Below, in pieces: positions 30,129-44,100 of a DNA stretch of 55,534 bases. The stretch comes from a virus: IMG/VR virus record IMGVR_UViG_3300001242_001222, positions 1-55,534 of that record, one strand, 5' to 3'. Below the pieces are notes generated by a model, which had not been told where the DNA came from, made no database searches, and saw only the letters and a program-made list of their open reading frames with translations. Made by a program: the position numbers and the translations under genes. Numbering within the stretch: the stretch's first letter is position 1; each line of letters begins with the position of its first letter.

Positions 30129-32133
30129 TTTGCTGTCCTCCCATCATTTTCTGTAACAATTCCACTGCCTTCGGATCGCCCTGTCCGGCGGCCTGCTGAA
30201 TAGCGGCCATATCGGGTGTTCCTCCCTGAGCTGCCTTTTCTTCCTCCTGCTCGATCTGCTGAAGCATCTGTTCAGCAAACGGGAGTGAAGTGTTTTTGAG
30301 GAACATTTTCAGGTTGATCATCTGGCTCTTGAGCAGATCCATTAATAGGCTGTCAATGGCATTGCGATAAACCGGAGTGTCAACCGACTGAGTGAGCACT
30401 GTATCAAATTCGACATCCTGGACCAACTTAGGCTCATATACCTTGATTGCGTCGGTATATGTTTTGCCAGTAACAGCAAGATATCTCTCCTCCTTGTAAA
30501 ACTGTTTGATCACCTTCATTGCTTTCAGGTCACGGCGCTGGATAAAGCTGTTGAATGACTTTACTTTATCCATGGTGTTCATGGATGCATTCTGCGACTC
30601 TTGGGCGTAAAGGCTGGCCGGTGTGCCTGATGGCGCGCGCTGCCCCTGGATGGATGGACCAACACCCGAAATCTGTTGAATAAGATTCATCTGTACCTGC
30701 AGATATTCAGATAGTCCGGCCATGTGTGCCTGACCATTGAACTGCTTGATCACACTGTCGATGTTCTGACCCTTGGTGAGTTTAATGGTCACAACGCCAT
30801 TATGGGCCGTCCATGCGGATGCAATCTCGGCAAGATCCATCTTGTTTGCGTTGACAGCTTCCTCATCAACCACGAGCACACCCTTTGCGCTGGCGCCAAT
30901 CATCATGTCCATCATAATCATTGAGCGGTTGATGGCGCGCTGCTGATCAATAATATCCTCAACCAATCCCCAAACTTCGTGGTTTAAAAGTGGGTGCAAC
31001 ATCAGGATGTATGGATGCTCCTCATGTGCGTAGGGTGTTTCACCTTCCCATAACGCCTGGCCGCTTGATGTCAAATGCTTGCAATACCAGTATGGCTCTT
31101 TGAATTCTGTAAATGTGAGCAATGGGGTTTCTTCCGGGGACAATCCCTGCTGGGCTCCAATGCGAAGTCTGTTCTCATTCTCGCGCTTGACTTCTGATTC
31201 AGCTCCCTTCCCGGATAGAATGGTAAATGACAACGCCGTTGGGTCCCACACCTTGATGCGCCAGTCTGTGCGAATAGCGTATATCTCATATACCCGACGC
31301 TTATCCATATCGTTTGGCGTGAGAAAATTATTCATAAGCTGCCGACGATCCATGCGTTGAGCCATGTCAGAAAGATCGGACGTGTTTGATGGCGAACTGT
31401 AATACTCAAGGATTCTCTTTTCATCGGCGCGAGTCTTAGCGTAAATGGTTATGATTTCATCAACGCTATAATCATGGAATTCTCCAATAAGCTTCAGGTC
31501 ATGCATTCGCGGGTCGCTGATATTGGTGTTCCAAAACTGATTAAAGAGGTTGGTATTCTCAATAAACAGGTCATCGATATTTCTTTCCTTCCAATTTTTG
31601 AAGCGAATTTTCTGTGAAGCGTGACCGGACATCAGAAAGGATTCAAACATACGCGCATCCAATTCGTTTGTCATGTTTATTCCAAGCGCATACTGCAACG
31701 CATTGGTCATCATCTCCTGCTCCTTTGCCTTTTCCTTCGCTCTGGCAACTGCAATTGTTTTGGTCGGTGCGCTTCGATACTGGCCGATGATGTTATTGAT
31801 GAGCTGCCTGATCTGGTTATTTTTAAGCGGAACCTGTCCTTGTCGCGCAATCCATTCACCCTCCGTGATGAACTGCCCGGCGTTTTCTGGATCTTCCATC
31901 GCGTCCGACCACTGCTCACCACGGTAGTATTTGAACGACCGCATTGCGCGCGCCCTGAATGTAGATAGTGCATTCCAATAGTTTTCACACCGCTGCAACA
32001 AGAGAAGGTTGTCACCCGTGTCATCCAGTGATTTTGCCGGGACTGAATTACTGAGGTTAATCTTACCCTTGATTTGCGCCGCCCGGCTATATCTCCGCAG
32101 ATTGATTTCGTCTGTTACTTTCCTGATACTCAT
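30118..32133 (-). CDS. Portal protein
   Basis: A 671-residue protein. LQRCENYWNALSTFRARAMR, SFKYYRGEQW, VPLKNNQIRQLINNIIGQYR, then MSGHASQKIRF, INRSMIMMDMMIGASAKGVL and TPASLYAQESQNASMNTMDK fit the P22-like/podovirus portal family: clip, stem helix and crown. The C-terminus is Gln/Ala-rich. It forms the dodecameric DNA channel used by the terminase. Start overlaps the giant gene by 4 bp. Confidence 0.9.
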   Translation of the reverse strand: MSIRKVTDEINLRRYSRAAQIKGKINLSNSVPAKSLDDTGDNLLLLQRCENYWNALSTFRARAMRSFKYYRGEQWSDAMEDPENAGQFITEGEWIARQGQVPLKNNQIRQLINNIIGQYRSAPTKTIAVARAKEKAKEQEMMTNALQYALGINMTNELDARMFESFLMSGHASQKIRFKNWKERNIDDLFIENTNLFNQFWNTNISDPRMHDLKLIGEFHDYSVDEIITIYAKTRADEKRILEYYSSPSNTSDLSDMAQRMDRRQLMNNFLTPNDMDKRRVYEIYAIRTDWRIKVWDPTALSFTILSGKGAESEVKRENENRLRIGAQQGLSPEETPLLTFTEFKEPYWYCKHLTSSGQALWEGETPYAHEEHPYILMLHPLLNHEVWGLVEDIIDQQRAINRSMIMMDMMIGASAKGVLVVDEEAVNANKMDLAEIASAWTAHNGVVTIKLTKGQNIDSVIKQFNGQAHMAGLSEYLQVQMNLIQQISGVGPSIQGQRAPSGTPASLYAQESQNASMNTMDKVKSFNSFIQRRDLKAMKVIKQFYKEERYLAVTGKTYTDAIKVYEPKLVQDVEFDTVLTQSVDTPVYRNAIDSLLMDLLKSQMINLKMFLKNTSLPFAEQMLQQIEQEEEKAAQGGTPDMAAIQQAAGQGDPKAVELLQKMMGGQQNAA

Positions 32134-35100
32134 GGTTTTTGTTGTTTAATGATCGTGTCAAAATATTTCTCTGAAATTTCTCGTTGTATTTTCAGGCGTT
32201 CGTTTTCATCCGTGACATCCTTCAATGTTTTAGAAGCCTCTTTTATGTCATCCATGAAAAATGGGTTGACATTGAGGTTTGTTTCGGCTTCAAAGTGGGT
32301 AAGAAGGGATTTTTTGTCGCTCTTTTTCGATGGATCCAGTCCAGAATACATGTCGGCGTTTTCCTTGTACCATTTGTCAAACATGGCTCTCTCGTAATTA
32401 TCAATCTCCTCATAGCGATTGTATAATTTCCAATACTGATCAACATACTGTGATCTCCAAGGCTGACGGATAAACCGATTAAGCACGGGGATCATGTTTG
32501 CGTTGACCTCATCAAAAACACCATCCTGCTCGCCTTTGGTGTACTTAATAGCGCCGTCAACAATGGCGTCCGATGTTTTGAATAACTGATTAAAGAATTG
32601 ACCTCTACCTCCCAGGTACGACTCAATCAGATATTCAATATTGGATGGGTTCCAGTCCGCAATACCAGGGACCTTTGAAACACCACCCTCATCGTCGATG
32701 CTAAGGAGGGACTTAACTTTAGGATCACCACCGCCAAGCTGAAACAGCTGATCTGAAATCCATTGATAAACCTCCCCGGTGTTTTTCTTCGCCTGCATTG
32801 AATTCGGAGTCAGGTCATCAATCTTCTTTGTGAAACCTGCATTGCGAATATCTCTGCCGGTAAAGTCTTTCCCGGTCACCCACACATCAAACATTGGCTG
32901 AAGTGACGTTGGGACCAATGGTCTTATGGTCAATCCGCCGTTTTCGGTGATCAACTGTCCTGGTTCAAAGGGACTAAAGCTGTTGGCGAAGTCAGATAAG
33001 CTGCCGGCCACATAGCCACCAACCGACTTGTCTCCATTGACAACGCTGTGCAGTTGTTCGCCCATGCCATAGAAAGATCTGAACACTGGCGGAAGCGGGA
33101 TGGAAATGAATGACTTGTCGTCGTCGTCCCAGAATGTCGGAATGATCAGGTAATTTTTCCGGAGGTATGGATTAAGCGCTTCGTAGTAGTTGCCAAACTC
33201 ATCATCATCTCCGCCGATCATCCGATTAAGCGCGCCCATGATGTAACCAAGCGCAAAGAATGACACTGAGGCGGTTGTTATCGCGACCTTGTTTTTCTTT
33301 GCAAGGCCCATGAAGTTGAGACCACCCTGAACAGCGGGGTTGAAAAATGCATACATAGCCCCCAGAAATGACGTAAGCTGACCTTTCCGGTCAAAGTTGA
33401 CCGTGACGTTCTTTGCGGCCTTGATCGCCTCAGAATCGCTCTTTCCTGTCTTTACGGCAGCAATGTATGTGGCAAACCTTGACATATCCTCTGACCACCC
33501 AGCCATGTAGTCCAATGTTTTATTCAAAAAACGACCTACATGTATGGCTGCGTTGCGTGGTTTAAGTGGTTTTGACAAAATTGATATGTCGCGCTCTATC
33601 TCGACCTTGATCTTATCAAGCTCCATATTGCGAAGGAAACCGGTGCGGCCACCTCCGGATATAAAGTCAGCATATAATTTATCGTAGTAGTAGCGATTTC
33701 GGGTAATGCCATCGTATTTCTCGGGCTGAGCTTTACCACTCATCGCTCTGGTGATGGCTCCGGATGCCCGGCGCATATTCAGCACGAAGGATGTTCCCTG
33801 GTTGTCGGATGCGTTGGAGATCCAAGCATAGGCAAAGTCCCTCGTTAAGTTCGGGATGATGAAGGCCGGGTTCTTTGATGTCATCAGGGAGGACATGAAA
33901 CGAGTCACGCGCCCAACGGTCCTCTGTGATACCCTGGATGCATCCTGCCACATATCGTTATTGTGGTTGATCGCATTGGCAACGTCCGGATCGGTTGTAA
34001 CGATGATGTATTTCTCTCCATTTTCAAGCACCTCGACCTCACGCTGTTCGGCCATACTTCCCGGCAGGTGTCGCTTGTATTCGCTTGCCACTTCAGTTGT
34101 CACAAGGTCGGCCTCAAATAGAGCGTCCGGAGGTTTGACTGTGGTTTCGATTGTTTTTTCCAGACCGGTTTCAGGGTCAATGATACCGGTTTTCACATAC
34201 CAGACTTTTTTCGCCTCAAACAATCCATCCTTCTTGTCGTAGTTCTTGCGGATCATATTGAGAAACGCCTGCTTTGTCTTGTTATCCTCACCCCAGACGA
34301 CTGCGGACATCATCATATTTTCCATATAGGCCAGTGGTGAGTCGGCTTCGGAAATACGGCCCTCAGCTGATTTCAGCATATTTGAATTTCCACCGTGTCC
34401 CTGCTGCCAGTCGAATATATCCTTGCCATCCTCGCGCCATCCACGGAGAGGAACATAATTACTCCATCGGGTTGACAGTTCGGTGTGCTGCTCCTCGTTG
34501 ATTGCACCATATTCAAGATACAGATCAAGCACCGCCGCATTCATATCGTGAACAAACACGCTTAATTCGTCAGCCTTCTGTTTCCCGATTTTGCTTTCAT
34601 AGTCAGCGGCAATGGCGTTGGCAACATCATTGTCAAGAGGAACACCATCAAAGTCAAGCTTTTCATTCAGCTCGTCGCTGATCTTATTGAATTCCTCTGT
34701 TGATGTATTTGGATTGACCTTTGACGCCAACTGCGCCTGCAAATATGCTTCGCGGATGGGATGATCTTTCGGTAAAATGATACCGCCGGAATAAACCCTG
34801 TTTGGATCTTCATCCGTGTTCTTCGACCGGTAATAATCATTTCTCTCTGGCGCATGTTTGGCAATCAGATATTTTTCAATATCCTGGAATGTGAGTGAAC
34901 GATTACCCTTCATTATTTCGACAATCTTCTTTTCAATGGGGTCAAGTAGTTTATCACTCAGCTTTTCAATACGAGCCATCGCGCGGGAACGGGCTCTGTT
35001 TTCCTGATCGTAGGCATTGGAAAATGTATCAATCTTTCCACCCCTGCGAATAACTTCATCCTGCAGGAGTTTCACCGGCTGCATTCTGTCACCAAATAAC

Positions 35101-38100
35101 ATGCGGAGTCTGTTTCCGGCACCACGGACAATCTTCTGGTTTTTCGGGAGACGTGGACCGGATGAAGCGCGGAACATTGGAACGCCATCCAGCACGGAGT
35201 CTTTCATGCTGTCGGTTACAGGAATTGAATTCACTTCGCCGATTTCCGAAAGCTCCACAGGCTGCACCTGGGCGCCGAATTTCTTTCCGATCTTGTTTGC
35301 AATGGAGGGGATAATGTTGTCGTAAAAGGCTTTCATTCCTTCGCCACCGACCTTGAGATCAAGGCCTGCATAAACATTTGATTTCCGCGCCGGAAAGTTG
35401 TATTTACCTATATTGAAATCATCAATGATTCTTTTAGCCAAATCCCTGCCTACTGTATTTTCAAGATCTTTTTCCGCAACTGTTACCCTTCTTTTCCCGC
35501 CTCCATTATATTCTATTTCTAAGGCGTAGTTTTCGTTATTATCTTTTTTAGCCACTATCTCATTAACCTGCTTACTAAGATCATATCTTTCGGCTTGCTG
35601 TTCGCCATTAGTCCATGCAATTCTGTCGAAGTTGTTCTCTGCTGCATAGCGGATCATGCGTCGCATAACAAGTCCGGCCCACTGGTCAGTCTTTTTGAAA
35701 GGCATGTCCGGAACATTCTTTTCAATGTTTGCGGCCGCTTTCCAATCGATAAGCAACTGAATGTATTTTGGGTCAATATCAAAGGTTTGCACGAAATCAG
35801 GATCTTTTGAAATCTGCCTTGCAGCTTCCTGCCATGAATTAAAACCAAGATTATTCATGTCTTTAATTGCCGCAACTGCATCCTTTCCAAGCTGAGTATC
35901 CCATTTGAAATCCTTCGGCTTAAATCCTTCTTTTTTACCACTCTGCGCCCAATCAGACTGTACTTCCTCAAGGAATAATACCTTGTTTCCATCTTTATCT
36001 GTTCGCTCGTTGAAGCGGATGTGCGCAAGGATATTTGGCTCGTTGAAATGGGAGGATTTGAAAGCTGACTTTTCCTCTTTTGTGGCTATTCTGTTTTTAA
36101 ACAATTTGATTGCTTCCGTCTCGGATATAGCTGATTGAAGCCCTTCATATTCACCATCCCTTTCAATTGAATATAAATACTGATCACCATTAAGTTTTTC
36201 GTGTTTAATTGCCGTTATTTTCCCCGATACGCTTACGGGCATCGTCAACAGCATCTCTTTGTAATTGTCTCCGCCGGGGAGTTGGTAGTCTGAATATTTT
36301 GCGTCGGTCAATTTGGGTAACTGGTAGTCATACGTCTGAGCACCACCTTGTATCACCATCTTGCCATCAACTAATACATTGTAGCCAAATTGTGTTGCCG
36401 AAGATGCATTTTGAACAACTTCAATATTCTCAGCATCCGGATATTTACTTTTAGCCCAATTCTCCCACACTTTAATATTAGGATCAATTGTTGGTCTAAT
36501 TTCCCCTTTGGTTATATCCTCAATCTCCACCCGATTCTCATCGACCCATTTCTGAATATCCTCTCTGGTGAATATTTTTCCCGACTCATTGAAATTATCA
36601 TCCCATCCCATCCAGTCAAGTTCTGCAGGCTTCGCTCCGGAATTCATCAGCATAGCCTTCCATTGTGCCGGCAGCGCTTTATTCTGCTGGATCTTGCTGA
36701 GTGCTGTTTCGACTGTAGACTGGTAGGTTTTTGGCGATGGGGTTTTTGTGGATGCGTGGAATTGTATCTGCGGTTTATTCCGATCAAAGGCGCCGGTGTT
36801 ACCGGTTGCAGACTTGATCTGATTGGGATCAAGCGCGACAAATTGATCATTATTCCCTCCTGCAGCACCGTTGTCAAAGGATGTTCCCTTGATAACTATT
36901 CCATCATATCCATCATTTTTAAGATTCTCGACATATTCTTTTACAACCTCGCCTGCATTATTCAAAGACATTCCAAGTCCGCCGATGTTTGCATCCCTCG
37001 ACCCCTTCCCGGCTATTTTGTAAACATCGGTTCTAAACTTCTGATACGCATCGGAATAATGAAGTTCGTCAGATTTATCTTTAAGCACCGACAATTCTTT
37101 CACATACTCAGCTGCTTGAAGTCCGTCAGACATTGCCGCAGCACTCCCTTTTGTTCTGGCTGAATAATAATCCCTGTTTGTGTCATCAATCCGTCCATAA
37201 GCGGAGAGATTAAACGCCTCAAGTTCTTGCCAGTTTCCATAATACTCACTCCACTTGCTCCTGAGCTTCGATATAGTATTTTCCGCAGCATCTATCTTTG
37301 ATCGAATATCAGATATGGCTTTAGGATCAACCGAGTCGGTTGTAAATATTTTAGGGTTTTTGATTGATAGATATGTGTCGTACACTACCGGACTATTTCC
37401 CTCACCGTACCAAATTTCTTTTGCAAAGTTTTCCCCGAAATTTTCAGCTGACGAAAACCAAAAGCCAACTTTTGCAATATCGTTTGATTGTCCAGACTTT
37501 TCAATATCAAACTCAGTGAAATTACTAAGGCTGCCATGGTTTACTACCAGCGGCCGGCCAGACTCATCCACAACCTTGCTATCTCCAAACCACTTCCAAA
37601 AGTTTTCAATACCGGAAATGGTTGGATGAATTGCCTTGCCGTCACTGTTGCGGGTCGGTCTTTCAACGCCATCAACCGTTATGGTTTCCGGAATAGCTTC
37701 GGCTGTTGCATCCATCGCAACACCGCCAGTCTCAACAATAGCATTCAGATACAGAGTGTGATCCATCGATACCGGAAACTGCATCCCCGACATAACGGAC
37801 GTAACAGAGAATGGCTGCGCCATAACAAGGTTGTCAGCAATAACAATGGCCTCATCCGGTTTTACTCCATCCTTTATTAATTTCTCAGCGAATTCATTTC
37901 TCTTTTCATCCCTGAAGATTACATTTCTTGCGTTTACCTCTCCAAGCTTAACCCTGTAAGCATCGTTGTCCGACAATTCAAATGCGAGTCTCTGCCTGAT
38001 TTTGCCAAGGCGTTTGAGTTGATCATTGATTTCGGACAATGCTTTTGCGCGATCAGATACATTGCGATTTTTCCACCTGCTTAGATCCTCTTGCTTCCCG

Positions 38101-41100
38101 ATCAACAACCGCGCTTCCTGATCAATTTGACTGATTGCATCAGTCCTCGCCTCCATGGATGCACCGGGCTCGAATCCCTCAATACCCTGAATTGCATGCT
38201 GTACTTCATGCAGTAATGTGTGACGTAATTCAGTGGGCGTCCAGTTGTGGTTTGAATTTATGACAATTGATTGGGTCTCTTGTTCAAAACCACCCTTGAT
38301 GTTTGCGCCATAACTTTCTGTTCGGACGGTTATGTCGGCCAGCTTAGGGTAATACTTAAAATGTTCCGGGGCCTTGATGACGTCAGAGAGTTTAACCTTT
38401 CGTGGCTCTGGATCCAATGGATCCGCAAAGTCGATAGATATATCCTGAATGATGCTTTTTACATTGCTTCCCTTCAGGGTGAAGTTGCGATCACTGAATT
38501 CATAAAACCATTTTCCATCAGGACCCTTCTCCCATCCGGTTACAAGCTTGATCTCGTTAGCGCCATAACCAAGTACACTCATCTGAAGTGCCTCGACCTT
38601 CTTCTCCTCGACGATAATTGCTTCATCCATATTCTTGATGGCGTTGTCACCAGCCATTGAAAACATTGGTTGACCAGCGACTACCGATTGCTTTGCGGCA
38701 TTGCGAATAAGGTTCTGTTTTGACTTCTCTGCCAGTACGCGCAGGTCTGTTTCTGAGAATGGAATACCGTAAGCATTGAACAGATCTCTGACCATCTGCT
38801 TGATCTCGGCCCAAATACTCTGCATCCAGGTCGGGGCTGTGCCATTCATAAGATCCTCGAATGAATACGCAAGGAATTCATCAGCAATTGCCTGTGGCTT
38901 GCCGGAGTAATAGCCTTTGTTGATATCAATTATTTCGGCTCGTTGTTCCTCAGACATGCCGTTATATACCTGAGTCAACAGCTTGTCGAATTTCTCTCCA
39001 AACAACTGTCTCATGCCATGATGTGCAACAACTTCGTGCGCGATCAGGGTTTTGACTTTATCAACGTCGCTGATATTTGATGGAATAAGGACGACCTCCG
39101 GGCTCCCGGACGTCTCATTGTAAAATCCATCAATCATAAAGTCGGACTTTGCGGCCTTTGCTTTTTTAAGTTCCTCCTTTACATTGTCGGGCAATTCATT
39201 CATATTGGAAATTGCGCGGACTGGTATTCCAAAGCCCTTTGCAAAGTCGTTTGCAACTGACTGAATAAGACGGTGCCAGGCAATATCGTTTTCGGCCGCA
39301 GCGACAATCTGCTCAAGTGCGTTTGAGCGGAATAACGTCAGATTATTTCCGTCGGTGCTAATTATTTCACCACGAATTTTTTCAAGGCTGTCAATATATT
39401 TCTTTGCCTCATCAACCTTGCGTTGATAGGGGGCCATTGCCGCCTGAAAGTTCTCCGACGATGTGTCTGATTCAACGTCATCAAACATACCGATCTGATT
39501 GGTCGGACCCTCTTGGTCAACACCAAACAGATTAACACGATTTTGTAATTCTTTCGCGTGCTTATCGCGCTCGTTTACCGCAACCTTCCATCGCGCCCTG
39601 GCTGCGGCAATCTCTTTATCTATCTGCTGTATTCGCTGACGTGACTGCGGAGACAGATTACTATCGGCAGCGTGGAATGGAGACTCGAGTTCGGTTAAAT
39701 CTTCTTCTCCTTCATTGCTGTCTGGTCGTGCTCCCGGATCATCTGGGACGCTGCTCTGATTCTCCTGATTAAATTCAGATCCACTGGATTCGGTTTGGGT
39801 GGATTGAAATACTGGCTTTTCGATTTGTCCATTTCGGGAGTCGATGATGAGGTGTCTGATGGTTTCATAATTGTCATTGGTTAATTCGTTTCTGACGGAC
39901 TCAAGTCGGCTCAAAAGATCCATCGACTTATCGCTGGTATATCTTTTTAAAAACGACTCAATTACTTCAATATTGTTTTTGGATGAAACGCGTTGATATT
40001 GACTCGGCCATACACCCGTAATGGTCCGGAATTTTTCTGCAAGGGCCATGCGTCTTGCGCTGTTCTTAGGATTAGAGCGGGACAATTCAACCATAAACTC
40101 GGCAATCTTCTCCGCATCCTGCTGTGATCCTTCCATATCAAACCCCATGGCAATAACATCAAGGGGTGTTCCCTTCTTATTGAAAAACATCCGCGCGAGG
40201 GTCTGGGTTATTTGTTCCGGATCATAGACATTTGCAAATGATTTCTGAGTGGTCTTATAACCACCATCGGCAAGGGCCTGTTGCCATGGTTTCAGAGTGT
40301 TATACGGCAGTCGATCATTCTCCATTTGCCACGCCTGGTATATCTGCGAAGGATCTGCTGAGTTTTTTATCACATAGTCAATAAACTCCGTCTCGGATGT
40401 AGCTTTGCCAACACTGGGAGAATACGATAGCGGTAAATGAGTGCGCTTCCCATCACCCAACCAGTCTTTGAAGTTGTCCATCTCCATTTCGGTTACTGCG
40501 CCGAAACCGGTCCATCCTTCATCATAGTTTGCCATGTATGCAGCAACGGCCTCAGCTGAGCTGTTAAAGCCAAGCATGACTTTATGCTCGTCAAAATTGC
40601 CGTTATTATCCAGCTGGTCAATTATATACACGTTTTCGCTTATAAGATCATCACCAAGGAACACGTCAACCTGGTCTTTATCTTTGCCCTCTGTCCGTTC
40701 GAAATACCCGTAGGTATTATTCATGGTTGTGCTCCACGGCTCACCATTGGCGTCAACGCCTGAGCGCTCTGATCCCTTCGGGTTTTCAATAGCAATATTC
40801 AATCCCTGTACTTCGATGCGACCCTTCTTGTAATTACCGGCCTCCTTCTGTTTCTCAGTTGGGTTGGTATTTGTGACGGCCTCCTGTTGTGTAATTTCTT
40901 CCGGGGAGGATGTGTTTTCCGGAACCTCAATAACCGGAGCCTGTTCTGTTTCCGGTTGTATTACTTCCGCCTGCGGGGTTTCCTGCTGAGGTGTCAAGGT
41001 TTCGGCTGTAGGTGTCAAGGTTTCATTCGGCTGCTCCTGAATGGGCTGCTGCTCGATGACTGGCGCCTGCTGTTCAATGGGTGTTTCTGCGACCGGCTGT

Positions 41101-44100
41101 TGTTCAACTACCGGCTGGACCTGTTCGGCCTGGGCCTTCTGGATCGGATGAGAAACAATCCGGTACTCATTTGGTGCATCGACATCGTTCGGATCAGAAA
41201 CGTCAACAACTGTGAATTCTCGTTTCCCGGTGAATCTGGGCGCAAGTTTGGTAATTATCTTCTGTGCGTCTGCCTCTGAGTCGTAAGTTGAATTGCTGGT
41301 TGCAATCTTGTTTTCATCAATGGTGAAGTCGACGTTTACCTTTCCGTCACTCGTTCCAAACTGCTTGATAACCGGCTGCGGGGCTTGTTGTTCACCCTCT
41401 GTATTAGTGATCTGACCCTCTGTTGTAACGGGAGAACCCTCTGTTGTAACGGGAGTTTCAACCACCGGCTGCTGTTGTGCTGCAACCATCTCGGACAATT
41501 GCTGCTCTGGAATTGTGACCGGCGCTGCAAGTCCATCAGGATTTTCAACGGGGTTTAATTGGATCATTCCATCACCCATCTGGGCGACATAATATTCCTT
41601 GCCATCAATTGTGTGCCTGTCGCGCAGTTTTGGAACATAGGCTGGTGTCTGTTGCTGTGCTTCCGGTTGGGCTTCTGGCTGAACCTGCTGTTGTGCTTCC
41701 TCCTGTAGTAAAATTTCCGCTTCCGTTTCCTGCTCCTGCTGTTGGGCGTGGCCCTGTGCAAACTTATCTGCCGGCATGTCGCTTATTATCCGGAGAGAGT
41801 CAGCTGACTTCCATTGAGGTTTGCCGGTTTCCATATTGACAGCCAGAACGGATTTCATTGAACGCTGGACGACAAAGTAGTTTTCTCCCTCAGCATCCTC
41901 AGCAATAACGATATTGCCGGACTCTTTGTTTACGACCTTTGAAAGATCTTCCTCGATCTTCTGAATTTCGAAGTCGGATGAGATCTGGTAGTTTGATGCA
42001 GCCTTTACGAATTCAATCAATGCGGATGCTTTCTCTGGGCTGTCGATTTTATTTCCTGCGTTTATATCGATGGATGATTCAGGGGTGAGATATCCGTTTT
42101 CAATGAAGGCCTGTTCCCTTTTTTCAACGTCATCAATCATCATGATATCACGAAGCTGATTCGCGTCATCCGGCCCCATCGTTTGAACCAACACGTCTCC
42201 GGCCTTGTTGTATGCGCGCTTGTTCGTTGCATTCTGAATGTTCGAAACGCCATTGGCTGAAGCTTCAGCGGTTTTGAAAGCGCCATCCATTAAAAGGATT
42301 GAGGTAATAAGCTGATATTGATTTTCTTTTTCAAAGAAGTCAGAAACATCGCCTTCGCCTGTGAGTATAGGTGCGGCAATACCGTTAACAAGTTCCTCGA
42401 AATACTCTGACAAAGTACCATCCCATCTGAGATCACTCTTTGCTTTTGACATAAAGGAGACCAGTTCATCCCCGGACTTCTGCAGAATGTTTTTACCGAT
42501 CCGCTTATTGAGTTCGCTCATAACAAGCTTCCGGCCGCCGGTAAAAAGTTCACCAACACCCTCAGTTGAGAATTCAAGCCAGGTACTTACACCAGCTTTA
42601 TATGCGGAGGTGATTGGATCTTCAACCTTTGAAAAGTCAGCGGTGATACTACCATCAGGGCTCGTTGAGAAAACAACATCCTTCATCTGTCGATTGGCAT
42701 ACGACTCAAGGAATGCGGGGGAAACCGCTGTATAAAACGCTCCTTCTATTGAGGCGCTTGTCACAGTGCCAGCAATACGCGGGAGGATCTTCGTGGTTAT
42801 TTTCTCTGTCTGCTGTATGACGTATTTTGTTGCGCCCCTTGACATCCCTTTTGCCATACCTCGTCCAGCGCCAAATGTGAGCATAAACGGAACCATTTCA
42901 CTGACAGCACCGCCAGTATTATACACCCACGACAGCTGATTATTCTTTGCAGCCTCATCCTTGAAAATATACCCCATCAGGGCAGCCTTGTCAGCATCAG
43001 AGGCATTCGGTCCAGTTCCACGCTCAACAAGATTTTTGACATCCTGAGTCTGACCATAACCATACAGGCCAAGTGTAAGTGCATCCGCAAGGGCTTCCTC
43101 TCCGTTGTCAGCAAAGTACTGGAAAAAGTCTCCTACGCTTTCTTCACCGCGCTTTGGCGCTGCTTTGATTTCTTTGGTTTTTTCAATCTGTTTGAGACCA
43201 GCTCCAATATTTGCAAGCTCATCAAATATAGCCTCCCCGTTTGGCAGCCCAGCCTCAAGTAATCTCTGTTTCACACCCTCTGGGTTCGAAAATATTTCAT
43301 TCTGAGGAATAGACAGCGCTGTTTCAATCTCAATAAGACGGTCACGTAAAACCCATTCGGTGGCCAGAATTGGATCCATTGTACTCAGCCGATCCTCTGC
43401 CATCTTTTTATACTTGTCTTTCGTAGCCTGATCAACATTCAACTGATCAATACGGTTTGCAGCATGGACTTTCGCCATGGTGATTGCATCCATATTTCCG
43501 GCTTCTCCCATGGCGGGAATAACATCAATCATTTCGCGGACCTTATCCGTCGTCATGTATCCGTTATCAAATACTCCGGGAGTGAATTCCTGCTTTTGAT
43601 ACCCCTTAACTTGTTCCTGTTTTGCGGCGCCGGCGGCGTTGACTCCTGAATAATTCAGCTTTGTAAGTCGCTGATCAATCTGCTGTAAATAGTCTGCAAT
43701 TGCAAACTGAGACTGAGCATCCTGGTTCAAAAGAAATTGCTCCGGTGTAATATCCGGCTTTGTGAGTGTAACCCGGTCGGGGCTGTTCACCTTTGCGAAT
43801 GTAAGATTAGCAAGGTTTTCAGCATCCTCCGGAGACATCTTTTGAGTCCGGATGAGGTAATCTGAGAAACGTTGGAAGGCATCATCTCCCACTCCATAAT
43901 TCAAAACAATGGACTCAAAGTCATCCGATATCCGTTTGTTTGCATCTCTGGTTTCGCCAGTGAGCTCAGACTTTTCAATGTTTGGCTGTGCAAGAATTTG
44001 ATTACCCTTGACCTGATTGGCGGCCGCCTGAGTTGTTTGAGGTGTGGCGGTCATCTGGGTTGTCTCAGACTTCTGTTCAAGCAATGCATTAGGATCAAAC

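Noticed and set aside
36390-37163. 257-codon plus-strand ORF inside the giant gene
   Set aside because: Antisense shadow: Cys/Ile/Arg-rich, no domain, opposite a clear polyvalent-domain coding region.
41380-41460. Direct repeat CCCTCTGTTGTAACGGGAG
   Set aside because: A small in-frame duplication within the low-complexity linker of the giant protein; no separate function suggested.
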